A stretch of 26,011 bases of DNA from a virus: positions 1 through 26,011 of IMG/VR virus record IMGVR_UViG_3300025889_000840, one strand, 5' to 3'. The notes below the pieces were generated by a model. The model was not told where the DNA came from. It ran no database searches and saw nothing but the letters and a program-made list of their open reading frames with translations. Positions 9,173 through 17,114 of the stretch are shown here, piece after piece; positions within the stretch are counted from its first letter, which is position 1, and each line of letters opens with the position of its first letter. The position numbers and the translations under genes are program-made.

Positions 9173-9566
9173 AGAAACTTACAAACTATATACTGAAGAT
9201 GGTATACCTCATACATTAGCTATGGAGTATACCATTTCCGATGTCTACGAACGACTATGTTCTGATGGTGTAATGACCGAGGATTTACGTAAGTGGTTTG
9301 GTAAAGGTAAGACTGGTTCAACCGATGGTGGGGGTTGGGATAGATATAGTTCCGATGGTAAGAAGTTAGGTAAGTGTGGTGATGGTAAAGATGGCGGTGC
9401 ATACGCTGCATGTTTATCAAAAGAAAAAGCTGCAAAACTTGGACCAAAGGGTAGAGCGTCTTTCGTAAATAGAAAAAGAACCGCACAAAAGAAAAGTGGT
9501 GACTCTAAACGTGGTGGAAATAGTAGTAAAGGAAAAAAACCAACATACTCAAAAACTGGGGCATAG
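9156..9566 (+). CDS. Small basic Gly/Lys-rich accessory protein (GTG start)
   Basis: 136 residues, strongly basic. The start is GTG at 9156, supported by GGAG at 9144-9147 and by the 17-base overlap with the upstream gene. The N-terminal segment MKKFIKETYKLY resembles the short basic-hydrophobic leaders of neighbouring genes and of T4 capsid-targeting peptides. The core ~41-112 is compact: DLRKWFGKG, GGGWDRY, then KKLGKCG, AYAACLS and KGRASFVNRKR, with two Cys (C74, C86). A Lys/Ser/Gly tail follows. I recognise the core as a type that recurs in marine phage proteins, but its function is unknown. The charge suggests contact with DNA, consistent with an internal head protein; this is inference. 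Confidence 0.72.
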   Translation: MKKFIKETYKLYTEDGIPHTLAMEYTISDVYERLCSDGVMTEDLRKWFGKGKTGSTDGGGWDRYSSDGKKLGKCGDGKDGGAYAACLSKEKAAKLGPKGRASFVNRKRTAQKKSGDSKRGGNSSKGKKPTYSKTGA

Positions 9567-9569
9567 CAT

Positions 9570-9869
9570 ATGATTAAGTTAAAAGAATTATTAAACGAGA
9601 GTGACTACAAAGTATATCACAAGTCATTTACTGAAGCATCTGAAGAAGCAAGAAAGCTTGCTGAAAAACGTGGATTCGAAATCGATGAAGATGATTGGCA
9701 GTCTCAGATTGTAATGGGTGGTCGTAACAAACGTTCAAGACCAAGTGAAGGTAAAACTACTGAATTTACAATCGGATTACTAAAGAATGGTAAACCACAA
9801 CGTAAGTCTCTTCAAATCCAAGTATATGGTATGAAGAAGGGTTACGAACTAAACGCATACATCAACTAA
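9570..9869 (+). CDS. Small accessory protein with capsid-targeting-like N-terminus
   Basis: 99 residues, function unknown. It opens MIKLKELLNESDY, almost the same as the N-terminus at 19266 (MKLKNILNES) and an internal segment at 19830 (MKLKDLLNET). L8-N9-E10 followed by Ser fits a T4 gp21-type [LI]xE cleavage site, so the first 10 residues may be a removable capsid-targeting peptide. The remainder is a small alpha/beta domain: a helix rich in Glu/Ala (~20-35), a DEDDWQSQIVMGG stretch, then basic NKRSRPSEGK and two beta strands ending YELNAYIN. It starts 3 bases after the upstream stop and ends 8 bases before the next start. Confidence 0.72.
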   Translation: MIKLKELLNESDYKVYHKSFTEASEEARKLAEKRGFEIDEDDWQSQIVMGGRNKRSRPSEGKTTEFTIGLLKNGKPQRKSLQIQVYGMKKGYELNAYIN

Positions 9870-9877
9870 GGAGTATT

Positions 9878-11578
9878 ATGAATCCTCAACTCAATAAAAA
9901 AGTTAAGAAGTATTTAGACTCGTATTTTAAAGATACTAAGGCCAATTCACCAGAGCATCAAGAGGCAGTGATGTTGATTTTGAAAGGTGCTCTTACTGAT
10001 GCTAACTTTCATAGTGAAGCAAAACAATTGGGTAAGTACTTCCCAAAAGCAAGTAAGAAATACATCGGAACACCAATGGAAGGTGTAATTGAAGACAAGG
10101 GTGTAGACATTGCTAAAATGGCAAAATGGGATGGTCACGATATTATTGATGCATTTGCATTTTATCTAAGTATGTCAATTGGTGGGTCTTTCGGAAATAG
10201 ATTGATGTCACTAAAAGAGTCAATTGAAGAGTCATTGGTTAAAGAGGGTGAACAATTGGACGAGAAGAATGTACCAACTAACCCATCTAAATGGTCTTAC
10301 TATAAAGCACAAGCAAAGAAGAAGTTTGATGTATACCCATCAGCATACGCAAATGGTTGGGCTGCAAAACAATACAAAAAAGCAGGTGGTGGTTGGAAAA
10401 GTGAATCGGTAAACGAAGGTTATGGTGAGTTCATCAAAGCTAAAAACCTTACTGATATTGTAAACTTATCTAAGAAAAAGAAAAACGCAGTATTCTATGT
10501 AACTGATGATAACAATTCTCGTATCGGTGCATTCTACTTAAAGAATGGTAAGTTTGCAAAAGCAACTTCTGCAAATCCTAACTACGATTTACAAAATAGT
10601 AAAACTACATTAAGAGATAGAAGTGATGTAATCTACAAATACAAAGTAGATGAATCAGTAAACGAAGGTAGAGTTGAAAAAGAAGTATTACAAAAAATAT
10701 CTAAATTTGAAACTTTATTAGGATATATTACAAATGATGACCAATATAAACCATTAGTTTCTAAAGTAAAAAGAGAAATTGATAAGTTAAAAAAACAAAT
10801 TGAGAAAAATGAATCAGTAGTAAATGAAGGTAAATTTGATAGAGATGTTGAAAAATTGTATGACGCAAAAGAATTCGATAAATTTATCAAAAGATATAAA
10901 TCTAAGTTTGATAAAAAAGACTACAAACAACTTTTAGACTACGCAAAGTCGCTTAATAACGAAGAGAGGGATTTTGAACGTGAAGATTTCGATGACCCAT
11001 TCGATGAACAAAATGCTGAAATGCAATTAGATACTTCTCGTGAGGATTTGAGAGAACTTATATTGAAATCATTGAATGAATCAGTAAACGAAGCAGCAAG
11101 TAGAACTGCAATGGAAATTGGTGGTTTGACTGGAATGAACAAAGATGCTATCCAAAAGTTTGTTGATGATAACAACTTAGACATTGAAAAAGTATACCAA
11201 TTCGTTAAGAAAGGTAAACTTGCTGATAGAATGAAGTTAGTATCTGCAATCGCAGGAAAACCTAATAACCCAGTTCAAAAGAAAATGGTTAAGCAATTCG
11301 GTGAAGGTATCATTAGAGAAGCAAAAGTAAGATTGGGTAAAGACTCTGTAAACTTCAAAGTGTTGGGCGACTCAAAAGGATTGACTCTAATCGCTGCAAG
11401 TGGTAATGACTTAGATGGTCTTCAAGACGCAATTGATAATGATGTTGATGTTAAAGGTGAATTGAGAAAGACACTCGAAAAGCAACTAAAAGTACCAGTA
11501 GAAATCGATGGTGGTTATGATGGTGCTGGATTTAGATTTAACATTGACTTTTACTCATTAGCTAAAAAGGTAAAATAA
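9878..11578 (+). CDS. Modular accessory protein with repeated ESVNE-type junctions (possible head polyprotein)
   Basis: 566 residues behind a strong Shine-Dalgarno (AAGGAG, 9869-9874). Small unrelated-looking modules are joined by the same short linker. Module 1, ~1-117, is helical. A short module follows with SKWSYYKAQAKKKF and YPSAYANGWAAKQYKKAGGGW (136-173). ESVNEG occurs at 176-181 and 259-264, ESVVNEG at 312-318, LNESVNEA at 399-406, and IIREAK at 478-483. Between them lie a ~75-residue beta-rich module, a ~50-residue coiled coil, an acidic helical module (319-398), a helical module (407-476) and a C-terminal alpha/beta module (483-566). Each linker has an [LIV]xE site. I infer processing by the prohead protease into several internal head proteins. 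No module has an assigned function. Confidence 0.75.
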   Translation: MNPQLNKKVKKYLDSYFKDTKANSPEHQEAVMLILKGALTDANFHSEAKQLGKYFPKASKKYIGTPMEGVIEDKGVDIAKMAKWDGHDIIDAFAFYLSMSIGGSFGNRLMSLKESIEESLVKEGEQLDEKNVPTNPSKWSYYKAQAKKKFDVYPSAYANGWAAKQYKKAGGGWKSESVNEGYGEFIKAKNLTDIVNLSKKKKNAVFYVTDDNNSRIGAFYLKNGKFAKATSANPNYDLQNSKTTLRDRSDVIYKYKVDESVNEGRVEKEVLQKISKFETLLGYITNDDQYKPLVSKVKREIDKLKKQIEKNESVVNEGKFDRDVEKLYDAKEFDKFIKRYKSKFDKKDYKQLLDYAKSLNNEERDFEREDFDDPFDEQNAEMQLDTSREDLRELILKSLNESVNEAASRTAMEIGGLTGMNKDAIQKFVDDNNLDIEKVYQFVKKGKLADRMKLVSAIAGKPNNPVQKKMVKQFGEGIIREAKVRLGKDSVNFKVLGDSKGLTLIAASGNDLDGLQDAIDNDVDVKGELRKTLEKQLKVPVEIDGGYDGAGFRFNIDFYSLAKKVK

Positions 11579-11579
11579 C

Positions 11580-12584
11580 ATGACTAAAAACCAACTCAAA
11601 GAATTAATCAGAGAAGAATACCATAATGTAAAAAACTTTATGGAAGATAAGTATGGTTTTACTCCTGAGTTGGGTAAAGTTATCGACAACCCCTATGTAT
11701 CCTCATTTAAAAATGAAGCAACCTATTCAAGTGGATTATATATGATACTTGATAAAGATGGTAAAGTCGTTGATAAGGGTCTTAAAAATAATATGTGGTA
11801 TTCCTTTGAAAAGTTTAAAAGTAAGGGAACACATTACATCGTATCAAAGAAAAACCTAAGTAAAGCACAATCACTTATCAAAAAGTATCAGTCAGACCTT
11901 AGTAATAATAAGTTCAGAGACTCGATGTTTAAACTATATAGTGAATCGGTATCAACCGAAGCATTATCGGATTACGAAAAAGATGATGTTGACTACGAAG
12001 AACTATACAAAGATTACCTCTACTCTAAGAAGAGAAGAAATGAGGGTGGTGAATCCGATTCTGATATGGCAGTAGACCAATTGGAAACTTCAGTAAGAAG
12101 AGCACAAGAACTAATTGCTAAACTTCGTGGTAAGGGTGATTTAGAACCTTGGGTTCAGTCTTTGATTACAAAAGCAGAAGATTACATTTCAACAGTATCA
12201 GATTATGGTGAGGTTGAAGAGTATGATGTTGAAACAATTGAAGAAACCAAAGACTTCATCAACTTTATGAAGGAATACTCTCAAATGTTAAATCTACATA
12301 AAGAGCAAAATAGTGACATCTACGCATTAAATCCGACTCTTAACGAAGCTGAGTATCAAGGTAGAACAGTTAAACTTGGTAAGATTATGCAAGGTGATGT
12401 TAAGAAGTTTAAAGTATATGTAAACAACGACAAAGGTAATGTTGTTAAAGTAAACTTTGGCCAAAAAGGTATGAACATTAAAAAAGACAATCCAGGTGCT
12501 CGTAAATCATTTAGAGCAAGAATGAATTGTGACTCTCCAGGTCCAAGATGGAAAGCAAGATATTGGTCGTGTCGTAAGTGGTAA
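11580..12584 (+). CDS. Modular accessory protein with a Trp/Cys-rich C-terminal domain
   Basis: 334 residues. The start is 1 base after the upstream stop. The N-terminus MTKNQLKELIREEYHNV resembles that of the terminase (KTLIREEW) and carries IRE12. Residues ~30-110 form an uncharacterised module. Residues ~166-210 (QLETSVRRAQELIAKL, LEPWVQSLITKAEDYI) are a helical module I recognise as recurring in marine phage proteins. T-L254-N-E256 followed by Ala precedes the last ~78 residues. That last block is YQGRTVKLGKIM, KKFKVYVNNDKGNVVKVNFG, then an Arg-rich end with NCDSPGPRWKARYWSCRKW. This compact terminal domain is also a recurrent phage module of unknown function; its two Cys and four aromatic residues suggest a bound metal or a tight fold. 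Confidence 0.72.
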   Translation: MTKNQLKELIREEYHNVKNFMEDKYGFTPELGKVIDNPYVSSFKNEATYSSGLYMILDKDGKVVDKGLKNNMWYSFEKFKSKGTHYIVSKKNLSKAQSLIKKYQSDLSNNKFRDSMFKLYSESVSTEALSDYEKDDVDYEELYKDYLYSKKRRNEGGESDSDMAVDQLETSVRRAQELIAKLRGKGDLEPWVQSLITKAEDYISTVSDYGEVEEYDVETIEETKDFINFMKEYSQMLNLHKEQNSDIYALNPTLNEAEYQGRTVKLGKIMQGDVKKFKVYVNNDKGNVVKVNFGQKGMNIKKDNPGARKSFRARMNCDSPGPRWKARYWSCRKW

Positions 12585-12611
12585 CTTAATTAACTCCGAG
12601 TTACATACTTA

Positions 12612-12619
12612 TATAAACA
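12612..12619 (+). promoter_or_regulatory. Late-promoter-like box TATAAACA
   Basis: TATAAACA differs by one base from the T4 late consensus TATAAATA and sits 33 bases before the ATG at 12645. It lies in one of the few intergenic gaps here, in the context ATACTTATATAAACA. The same lead-in recurs before 23793. Confidence 0.45.
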
Positions 12620-12644
12620 AGTAAGTTTAACAAAAGAGAAAATT

Positions 12645-12962
12645 ATGACAAGACTTAAAATTTGGTTCATCAATCTATGGAATAGATTATTGAACAAGAC
12701 AACCATCGATGAACAAATCATGGAAACAGTAGCAGATGCAAAGGAAAAGCTACAATCAGTTAAAGAAGAGTTTGCAGACGTAGCAGAAGAACTTAAAGAC
12801 GTAATGTCGGCTGTCAAAGGAAAAGTTACTAAAAGTAAACTCCGTTCTATGACAAAAGCACAATTATTTGAAGCTGCTGTAAAAGACCACGGCGTTCAAT
12901 TAGATTCTACGCTTAACAAAACGAACCTTATTAACAAAGTTTACGAACTTTACAACAAGTAA
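12645..12962 (+). CDS. Small helical protein with SAP/Rho-N-like C-terminus
   Basis: 105 residues. An amphipathic, Trp-rich N-terminal helix (LKIWFINLWNRLL, 4-16) could lie on a membrane. A Glu/Lys/Ala coiled-coil-like segment follows (~20-58). Residues ~66-104 (LRSMTKAQLFEAAVKDHG, then NKTNLINKVYELY) fit a helix-extended-helix fold like SAP, LEM or Rho N-terminal domains, which often bind nucleic acid. The ATG follows AGAGA at a normal distance. The fold call comes from the residue pattern only. It stands just before the membrane protein at 12966, so the two may be co-expressed. Confidence 0.65.
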   Translation: MTRLKIWFINLWNRLLNKTTIDEQIMETVADAKEKLQSVKEEFADVAEELKDVMSAVKGKVTKSKLRSMTKAQLFEAAVKDHGVQLDSTLNKTNLINKVYELYNK

Positions 12963-12965
12963 TTT

Positions 12966-13547
12966 GTGAGAAAGTATTTCGGAGATATCAAGACCCTTCT
13001 GATAGTAGTATTAGGAGTTATTATATTTTTGACACGGAGTTGTCAGAACGGGTCTGATATTACCGAACCTCAAGTAATTACTGAAGTAGTTACAAAGTGG
13101 GATACTGTAGAAGTTGAAAAAACTAAATACATTCCCAAGATTGTAGAAAAGGTAGTAATCAATATTGACACATTCTCAGTTCCAATTGACACGGTTTCAG
13201 TTTTAAAAGATTATTACGCAAAGTATTTCTATACAGACACAATCCTAATAGACACACTTGGTTCTATTGTAGTAAACGATACAATCACACGAAACTTAAT
13301 TTCGTTTAGGGATGTTCAATCCAATATTCTAATTCCAACAACTACAATTACAAATACTGTTTACCTTAACAAAAGAGAATTCTTTGGGGGTATTTCGGTA
13401 GGTGGGACTCCATCTCAATTGGATTATATAAATGGTGAACTCCTATACAAAGGTAAGAAACGAAATGCATATGGTATTGGGGTTGGGGTTAATAACCAAT
13501 TTGAACCCATCTATACATTTAAGATGTATTGGAAATTAAGTAAGTAA
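12966..13547 (+). CDS. Membrane-anchored protein, possibly inner-membrane spanin-like (GTG start)
   Basis: 193 residues. The start is GTG, 3 bases after the upstream stop, with no clear Shine-Dalgarno. One N-terminal membrane segment (LLIVVLGVIIFL, 11-22) is followed by TRSC26, a poor lipobox-like site. The rest should be extracytoplasmic. It has a strand-rich middle with repeated Asp-Thr pairs (WDTVEV, IDTFSV, IDTVSV, TDTILIDTLGS, NDTITR) and a C-terminal GGISVGG, YGIGVGV, YTFKMYWKL pattern like outer-membrane beta strands. I have an impression that similar Asp-Thr-rich single-pass proteins occur in Bacteroidota phages; a lysis (spanin) or envelope role is possible. Unlike a classic Rz it is not mainly coiled coil, so the function stays open. 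Confidence 0.65.
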   Translation: MRKYFGDIKTLLIVVLGVIIFLTRSCQNGSDITEPQVITEVVTKWDTVEVEKTKYIPKIVEKVVINIDTFSVPIDTVSVLKDYYAKYFYTDTILIDTLGSIVVNDTITRNLISFRDVQSNILIPTTTITNTVYLNKREFFGGISVGGTPSQLDYINGELLYKGKKRNAYGIGVGVNNQFEPIYTFKMYWKLSK

Positions 13548-13548
13548 T

Positions 13549-15120
13549 ATGCCAGATATAAAAACACTTATCAGAGAAGAGTGGATAAAGTGCGCTAAAG
13601 ACCCAGTTTACTTCTTTAAAAAATATTGTTATATCCAACATCCGCACCGAGGTAAGATTTTGTTTAATCTATACCCATTCCAAGAGGATTTGATGAGTAA
13701 TGTGAACGATAATCGATTCAATGTTATTCTAAAGTCGAGGCAGTTGGGTATCTCAACCTTATCAGCAGGGTACTCACTTTGGTTGATGTTGTTTCACGAA
13801 GATAAGAATATTCTTGTAATCGCAACCAAACAAGAGGTCGCTAAGAACCTTGTAACAAAGGTTCGTTTTATGCACGATAACTTACCATCGTGGTTAAAAG
13901 GTCAAACGGAAGAAGATAACAAACTATCATTACGATTGAGAAATGGTTCTCAAATAAAAGCAACATCAGCAGCAGGTGACGCGGGTCGTTCTGAAGCATT
14001 ATCGATGTTGATTATTGATGAGGCTGCATTTATTAACAATGTGGAAGAGATTTGGACTTCGGCACAATCTACACTTTCTACTGGTGGGGGCGCAATCGTA
14101 TTATCTACTCCAAATGGTGTTGGTAATTGGTTTCACAAGATTTGGCAACAAGGTCAGCAAGGTGACCAATGGTATCCAACAGAACTGCATTGGAGTGTAC
14201 ATCCTGAACGAGACCAATCTTGGAGAGATGAACAAGAAACACTATTAGGAGCCAAAGGTGCTGCTCAAGAGTGTGATTGTGACTTTATTTCATCTGGTCA
14301 TACTGTTGTTGAGGGTGCTACATTACAATGGTATGAGGAAACATATGTCAAAGACCCGTTGGAAAAACGAGGTTTCGATGGTAACTACTGGTTATGGGAT
14401 TATCCAAATTATTCTCGTGATTATGTTGTCGTAGCTGATGTCGCACGAGGTGACTCATCGGATTATTCAGCATTCCACGTTTTTGATGTAGAGACTGTTG
14501 AACAAGTCGCAGAATACAAAGGTAAGTTAGACACCAAACAATATGGTGCTATGTTAGCATCGGTGGCAACTGATTGGAACAATGCAATGTTGGTTATTGA
14601 AAACGCAAATATTGGATGGGCTGTAATTCAAGAAGTAATCGATAGAAGTTACAATAACCTATATTATTCGTATAGAGATTTAGGTTATGTTGATGATGAC
14701 ATACATCTAAGAAAAGGGTTTGACCTTAAACGAAAAGAGGATATGGTTCCTGGATTTACAATGTCATCAAGAACACGTCCTTTGGTAATATCTAAGTTAG
14801 ATATGTATATGAGAGAAAGAACCCCTATAATCCATTCTAAGAGACTTATAGATGAATTGTTTGTATTCATATGGAATGGTAGTAGAGCTGAAGCACAACG
14901 AGGTTATAATGATGACTTGGTAATGTCCTTCTCAACCGGATTGTGGGTTCGTGACACCGCATTAAAATTAAGACAACAGGGTATGGATTTGACCCGTACC
15001 ACATTAAGTCATATGGGTAAATCGAGTACTGGTGTATACTCACAACGAAACCTTGGCCAAGACCCTTGGAAGCAAAAAGACCAACGTGGAAATGACAACG
15101 ATTTAACTTGGTTACTATAA
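13549..15120 (+). CDS. Large terminase subunit (T4 gp17-like)
   Basis: 523 residues. This motor packages DNA into the prohead and cuts concatemers. The ATPase domain has a Walker A-like S63-R-Q-L-G-I-S-T70 in which the usual Lys is Ile, Walker B LIIDEAAF at 154-161 (D157, E158), and a coupling segment LSTPNGVGNWF at 185-195. The nuclease domain has the three expected acidic sites: VVADVARGDSSD (D297), MLVIENAN (E351) and GYNDDLVMS (D455/D456), as in the RNase H-like terminase nuclease. The C-terminal tail (~490-523) is polar. The start is 1 base after the upstream stop. No small terminase gene is seen nearby, although one of the unassigned genes could fill that role. Confidence 0.95.
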   Translation: MPDIKTLIREEWIKCAKDPVYFFKKYCYIQHPHRGKILFNLYPFQEDLMSNVNDNRFNVILKSRQLGISTLSAGYSLWLMLFHEDKNILVIATKQEVAKNLVTKVRFMHDNLPSWLKGQTEEDNKLSLRLRNGSQIKATSAAGDAGRSEALSMLIIDEAAFINNVEEIWTSAQSTLSTGGGAIVLSTPNGVGNWFHKIWQQGQQGDQWYPTELHWSVHPERDQSWRDEQETLLGAKGAAQECDCDFISSGHTVVEGATLQWYEETYVKDPLEKRGFDGNYWLWDYPNYSRDYVVVADVARGDSSDYSAFHVFDVETVEQVAEYKGKLDTKQYGAMLASVATDWNNAMLVIENANIGWAVIQEVIDRSYNNLYYSYRDLGYVDDDIHLRKGFDLKRKEDMVPGFTMSSRTRPLVISKLDMYMRERTPIIHSKRLIDELFVFIWNGSRAEAQRGYNDDLVMSFSTGLWVRDTALKLRQQGMDLTRTTLSHMGKSSTGVYSQRNLGQDPWKQKDQRGNDNDLTWLL

Positions 15121-15147
15121 ATTTGGTAGTTAAGTTTATTTTTTGTA

Positions 15148-15166
15148 TATTTATAGTTTATAAGAG
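15148..15166 (+). promoter_or_regulatory. Late-promoter-like AT boxes before the portal gene
   Basis: TATTTATA (15148-15155) and TATAAGAG (15159-15166) lie 28-46 bases before the portal ATG, in the 73-base gap after the terminase. The first octamer is the reverse complement of the T4 late box. Position and recurrence before other gene groups support a promoter here. Confidence 0.35.
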
Positions 15167-15193
15167 TATACACTTTTAGTTAGAGACAGTATT

Positions 15194-17065
15194 ATGGCAA
15201 ATAAATCGCTATTTAGTAGGTTAGGTAGATTGTTCAACACTCAAGTTGTTGTTCGTAGAATTGGTAAAGGTAAAACTCAAGCAATTGATACACAAAGATT
15301 ACAATCTCAAGGTAACCTTCGTGGTTCATCATATTATGATAGGTTTGGTAGATTACATACCAGTCGTAGAAACTGGGAGACCTATAATAATCAATTCAAC
15401 TATCATTCAAACAAGTTAGAATTGTATACTGATTACGAAGCGATGGATAAGGATTCTATCATCTCATCAGTTCTTGATATTTACGCAGATGAATGTACTC
15501 TAAAAAATGATGTAGGTGATGTTATCCGTATTAAGACCAATAACGAGGATGTGAAGAAAATTCTTCATAACTTATTTTACGATGTTTTAAATATCGAGTT
15601 TAATCTTTGGGCTTGGATTCGTGGTATGAGTAAGTATGGTGACTACTACTTACACTTGGATATTGAAGAAGGTGTTGGTGTCGTGAATGTATCACCAATG
15701 TCTGCATATGAAGTTGAAAGAGAAGAAGGATTTAATCCTGAGAATCCATATGAAGTAAGATTTAAGTTGGGTTCTATGGGTGCAGCTCACGGAGCAAGTG
15801 TAAATAAGAATGCAGAATTCTTTGAGTTCTACCAAATTGCTCACTTTCGTTTAATGGCGGATACAAACTTCCTACCTTATGGCCGTTCACTATTAGAGGG
15901 GGCAAGAAAGACTTGGAAGCAATTAACTCTTATGGAAGATGCGATGATGATTCATAGAATTATGAGAGCACCTGAAAGAAGAATCTTTAAGATTGATGTA
16001 GGTAACATTCCACCAAGTGAGGTGGATAACCATATGAGAGGTATTATCGACCAAATGAAGAAGATTCCATATCTCGACCAAAACACTGGTGACTATAACC
16101 TCAAGTTTAACTTGATGAATATGTTGGATGACTATTACCTACCAGTTCGTGGTGGACAAAGTGGTACTGAGATTGATTCATTAAGCGGTATGGAGTTTGG
16201 TGGTATTGATGATATCGAATACCTAAGAAATAGAATGATGGCAGCACTTAAAGTGCCAAAAGCATTTATAGGATATGATGAGTCGGTAGAAGGTAAGGCT
16301 ACATTAGCACAAGAAGATATTAGATTCGCTCGTTCAGTCGAACGTGTTCAGAAGATTGTTCTTTCAGAGTTAACTAAAATTGCAATCATTCACTTATACT
16401 CACAGGGTTACGAAAACGAAGACCTTGTAAACTTTGACTTGGAATTGACTACACCATCCATCATCTACGAACAAGAAAAAGCAAACTTGTGGTCTGAGAA
16501 GGTATCATTGGTTAGCGATATGAAAGACCTAAAGATGGTATCTCAAGAGTGGATGTACAAGAATGTATTTAATATGTCTGATGATGAGTGGAAAGTTGAA
16601 CAAGCAAAGGTTATTAACGACCTTAAACTTGGATTTAGACACACACAAATCGAAGATGAGGGTAACGACCCAGTAAAAACCGGCCAATCATTTGGTACTG
16701 CGCATGATATCGCCGCTATGCAACAAGATGGTGGTCCAGAATCTAAATTAAGTGATGACGGTGGTTCACCTGAAGGTGGATTTGATGGGGCCGGCCGCCC
16801 ACCTGAAGGTGGTGGAGATTACAAAACGGATGACAACCCATTTGGTAGAGACCCTCTTGGGCAAAAAACGGATATAAAACCAGCCGCAACATATCATAAA
16901 TACAAAAACTCACCACTAGCATATGAACAATCAGAAGCTTTAAAGTTATCCTTAAAATCCGTAAAAACAAAATCACGAGAGATTTTAAAAGAGTCGCTAT
17001 CAGAGGAAAAAAAAGAAGAATCAGGTCTATTAGATGAGAGAAATCTTATTGATGACACGATTTGA
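15194..17065 (+). CDS. Portal vertex protein (T4 gp20-like)
   Basis: 623 residues. It should form the dodecameric portal at one capsid vertex, through which the terminase packages DNA and to which the neck attaches. Family features include YHSNKLELYTDYEAMDKDSI (70-89), ALDIYADEC-like SVLDIYADEC (92-101), a central MIHRIMRAPERRIFKIDVGN segment (252-271), and KVPKAFIGYDESVEGKATLAQEDIRFAR (353-380). These are the characteristic T4-type portal blocks. After ~500 the chain becomes a low-complexity Gly/Pro/Asp linker (DGAGRPPEGGG), then a Lys/Ser/Glu tail with REILKESLSEE, which may hold [LI]xE protease sites. It follows the terminase after 73 bases and is the only gene here ending in TGA among its neighbours. 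Confidence 0.95.
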   Translation: MANKSLFSRLGRLFNTQVVVRRIGKGKTQAIDTQRLQSQGNLRGSSYYDRFGRLHTSRRNWETYNNQFNYHSNKLELYTDYEAMDKDSIISSVLDIYADECTLKNDVGDVIRIKTNNEDVKKILHNLFYDVLNIEFNLWAWIRGMSKYGDYYLHLDIEEGVGVVNVSPMSAYEVEREEGFNPENPYEVRFKLGSMGAAHGASVNKNAEFFEFYQIAHFRLMADTNFLPYGRSLLEGARKTWKQLTLMEDAMMIHRIMRAPERRIFKIDVGNIPPSEVDNHMRGIIDQMKKIPYLDQNTGDYNLKFNLMNMLDDYYLPVRGGQSGTEIDSLSGMEFGGIDDIEYLRNRMMAALKVPKAFIGYDESVEGKATLAQEDIRFARSVERVQKIVLSELTKIAIIHLYSQGYENEDLVNFDLELTTPSIIYEQEKANLWSEKVSLVSDMKDLKMVSQEWMYKNVFNMSDDEWKVEQAKVINDLKLGFRHTQIEDEGNDPVKTGQSFGTAHDIAAMQQDGGPESKLSDDGGSPEGGFDGAGRPPEGGGDYKTDDNPFGRDPLGQKTDIKPAATYHKYKNSPLAYEQSEALKLSLKSVKTKSREILKESLSEEKKEESGLLDERNLIDDTI

Positions 17066-17077
17066 TGAGTTTTTACA

Positions 17078-17089
17078 TATTTATAAATT
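17078..17089 (+). promoter_or_regulatory. Late-promoter-like box TATAAATT
   Basis: TATTTATAAATT contains TATAAATT (17082-17089), one base from the T4 late box, 33 bases before the ATG at 17115. It fills the short gap after the portal gene. Confidence 0.45.
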
Positions 17090-17114
17090 GGAATAGTAAT
17101 AGATAAGGTTTACA

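Noticed and set aside
15095-15145. Imperfect stem around the terminase stop (TTAAC/GTTAA) followed by T-rich DNA
   Set aside because: Only short discontinuous pairing; not convincing as a terminator.
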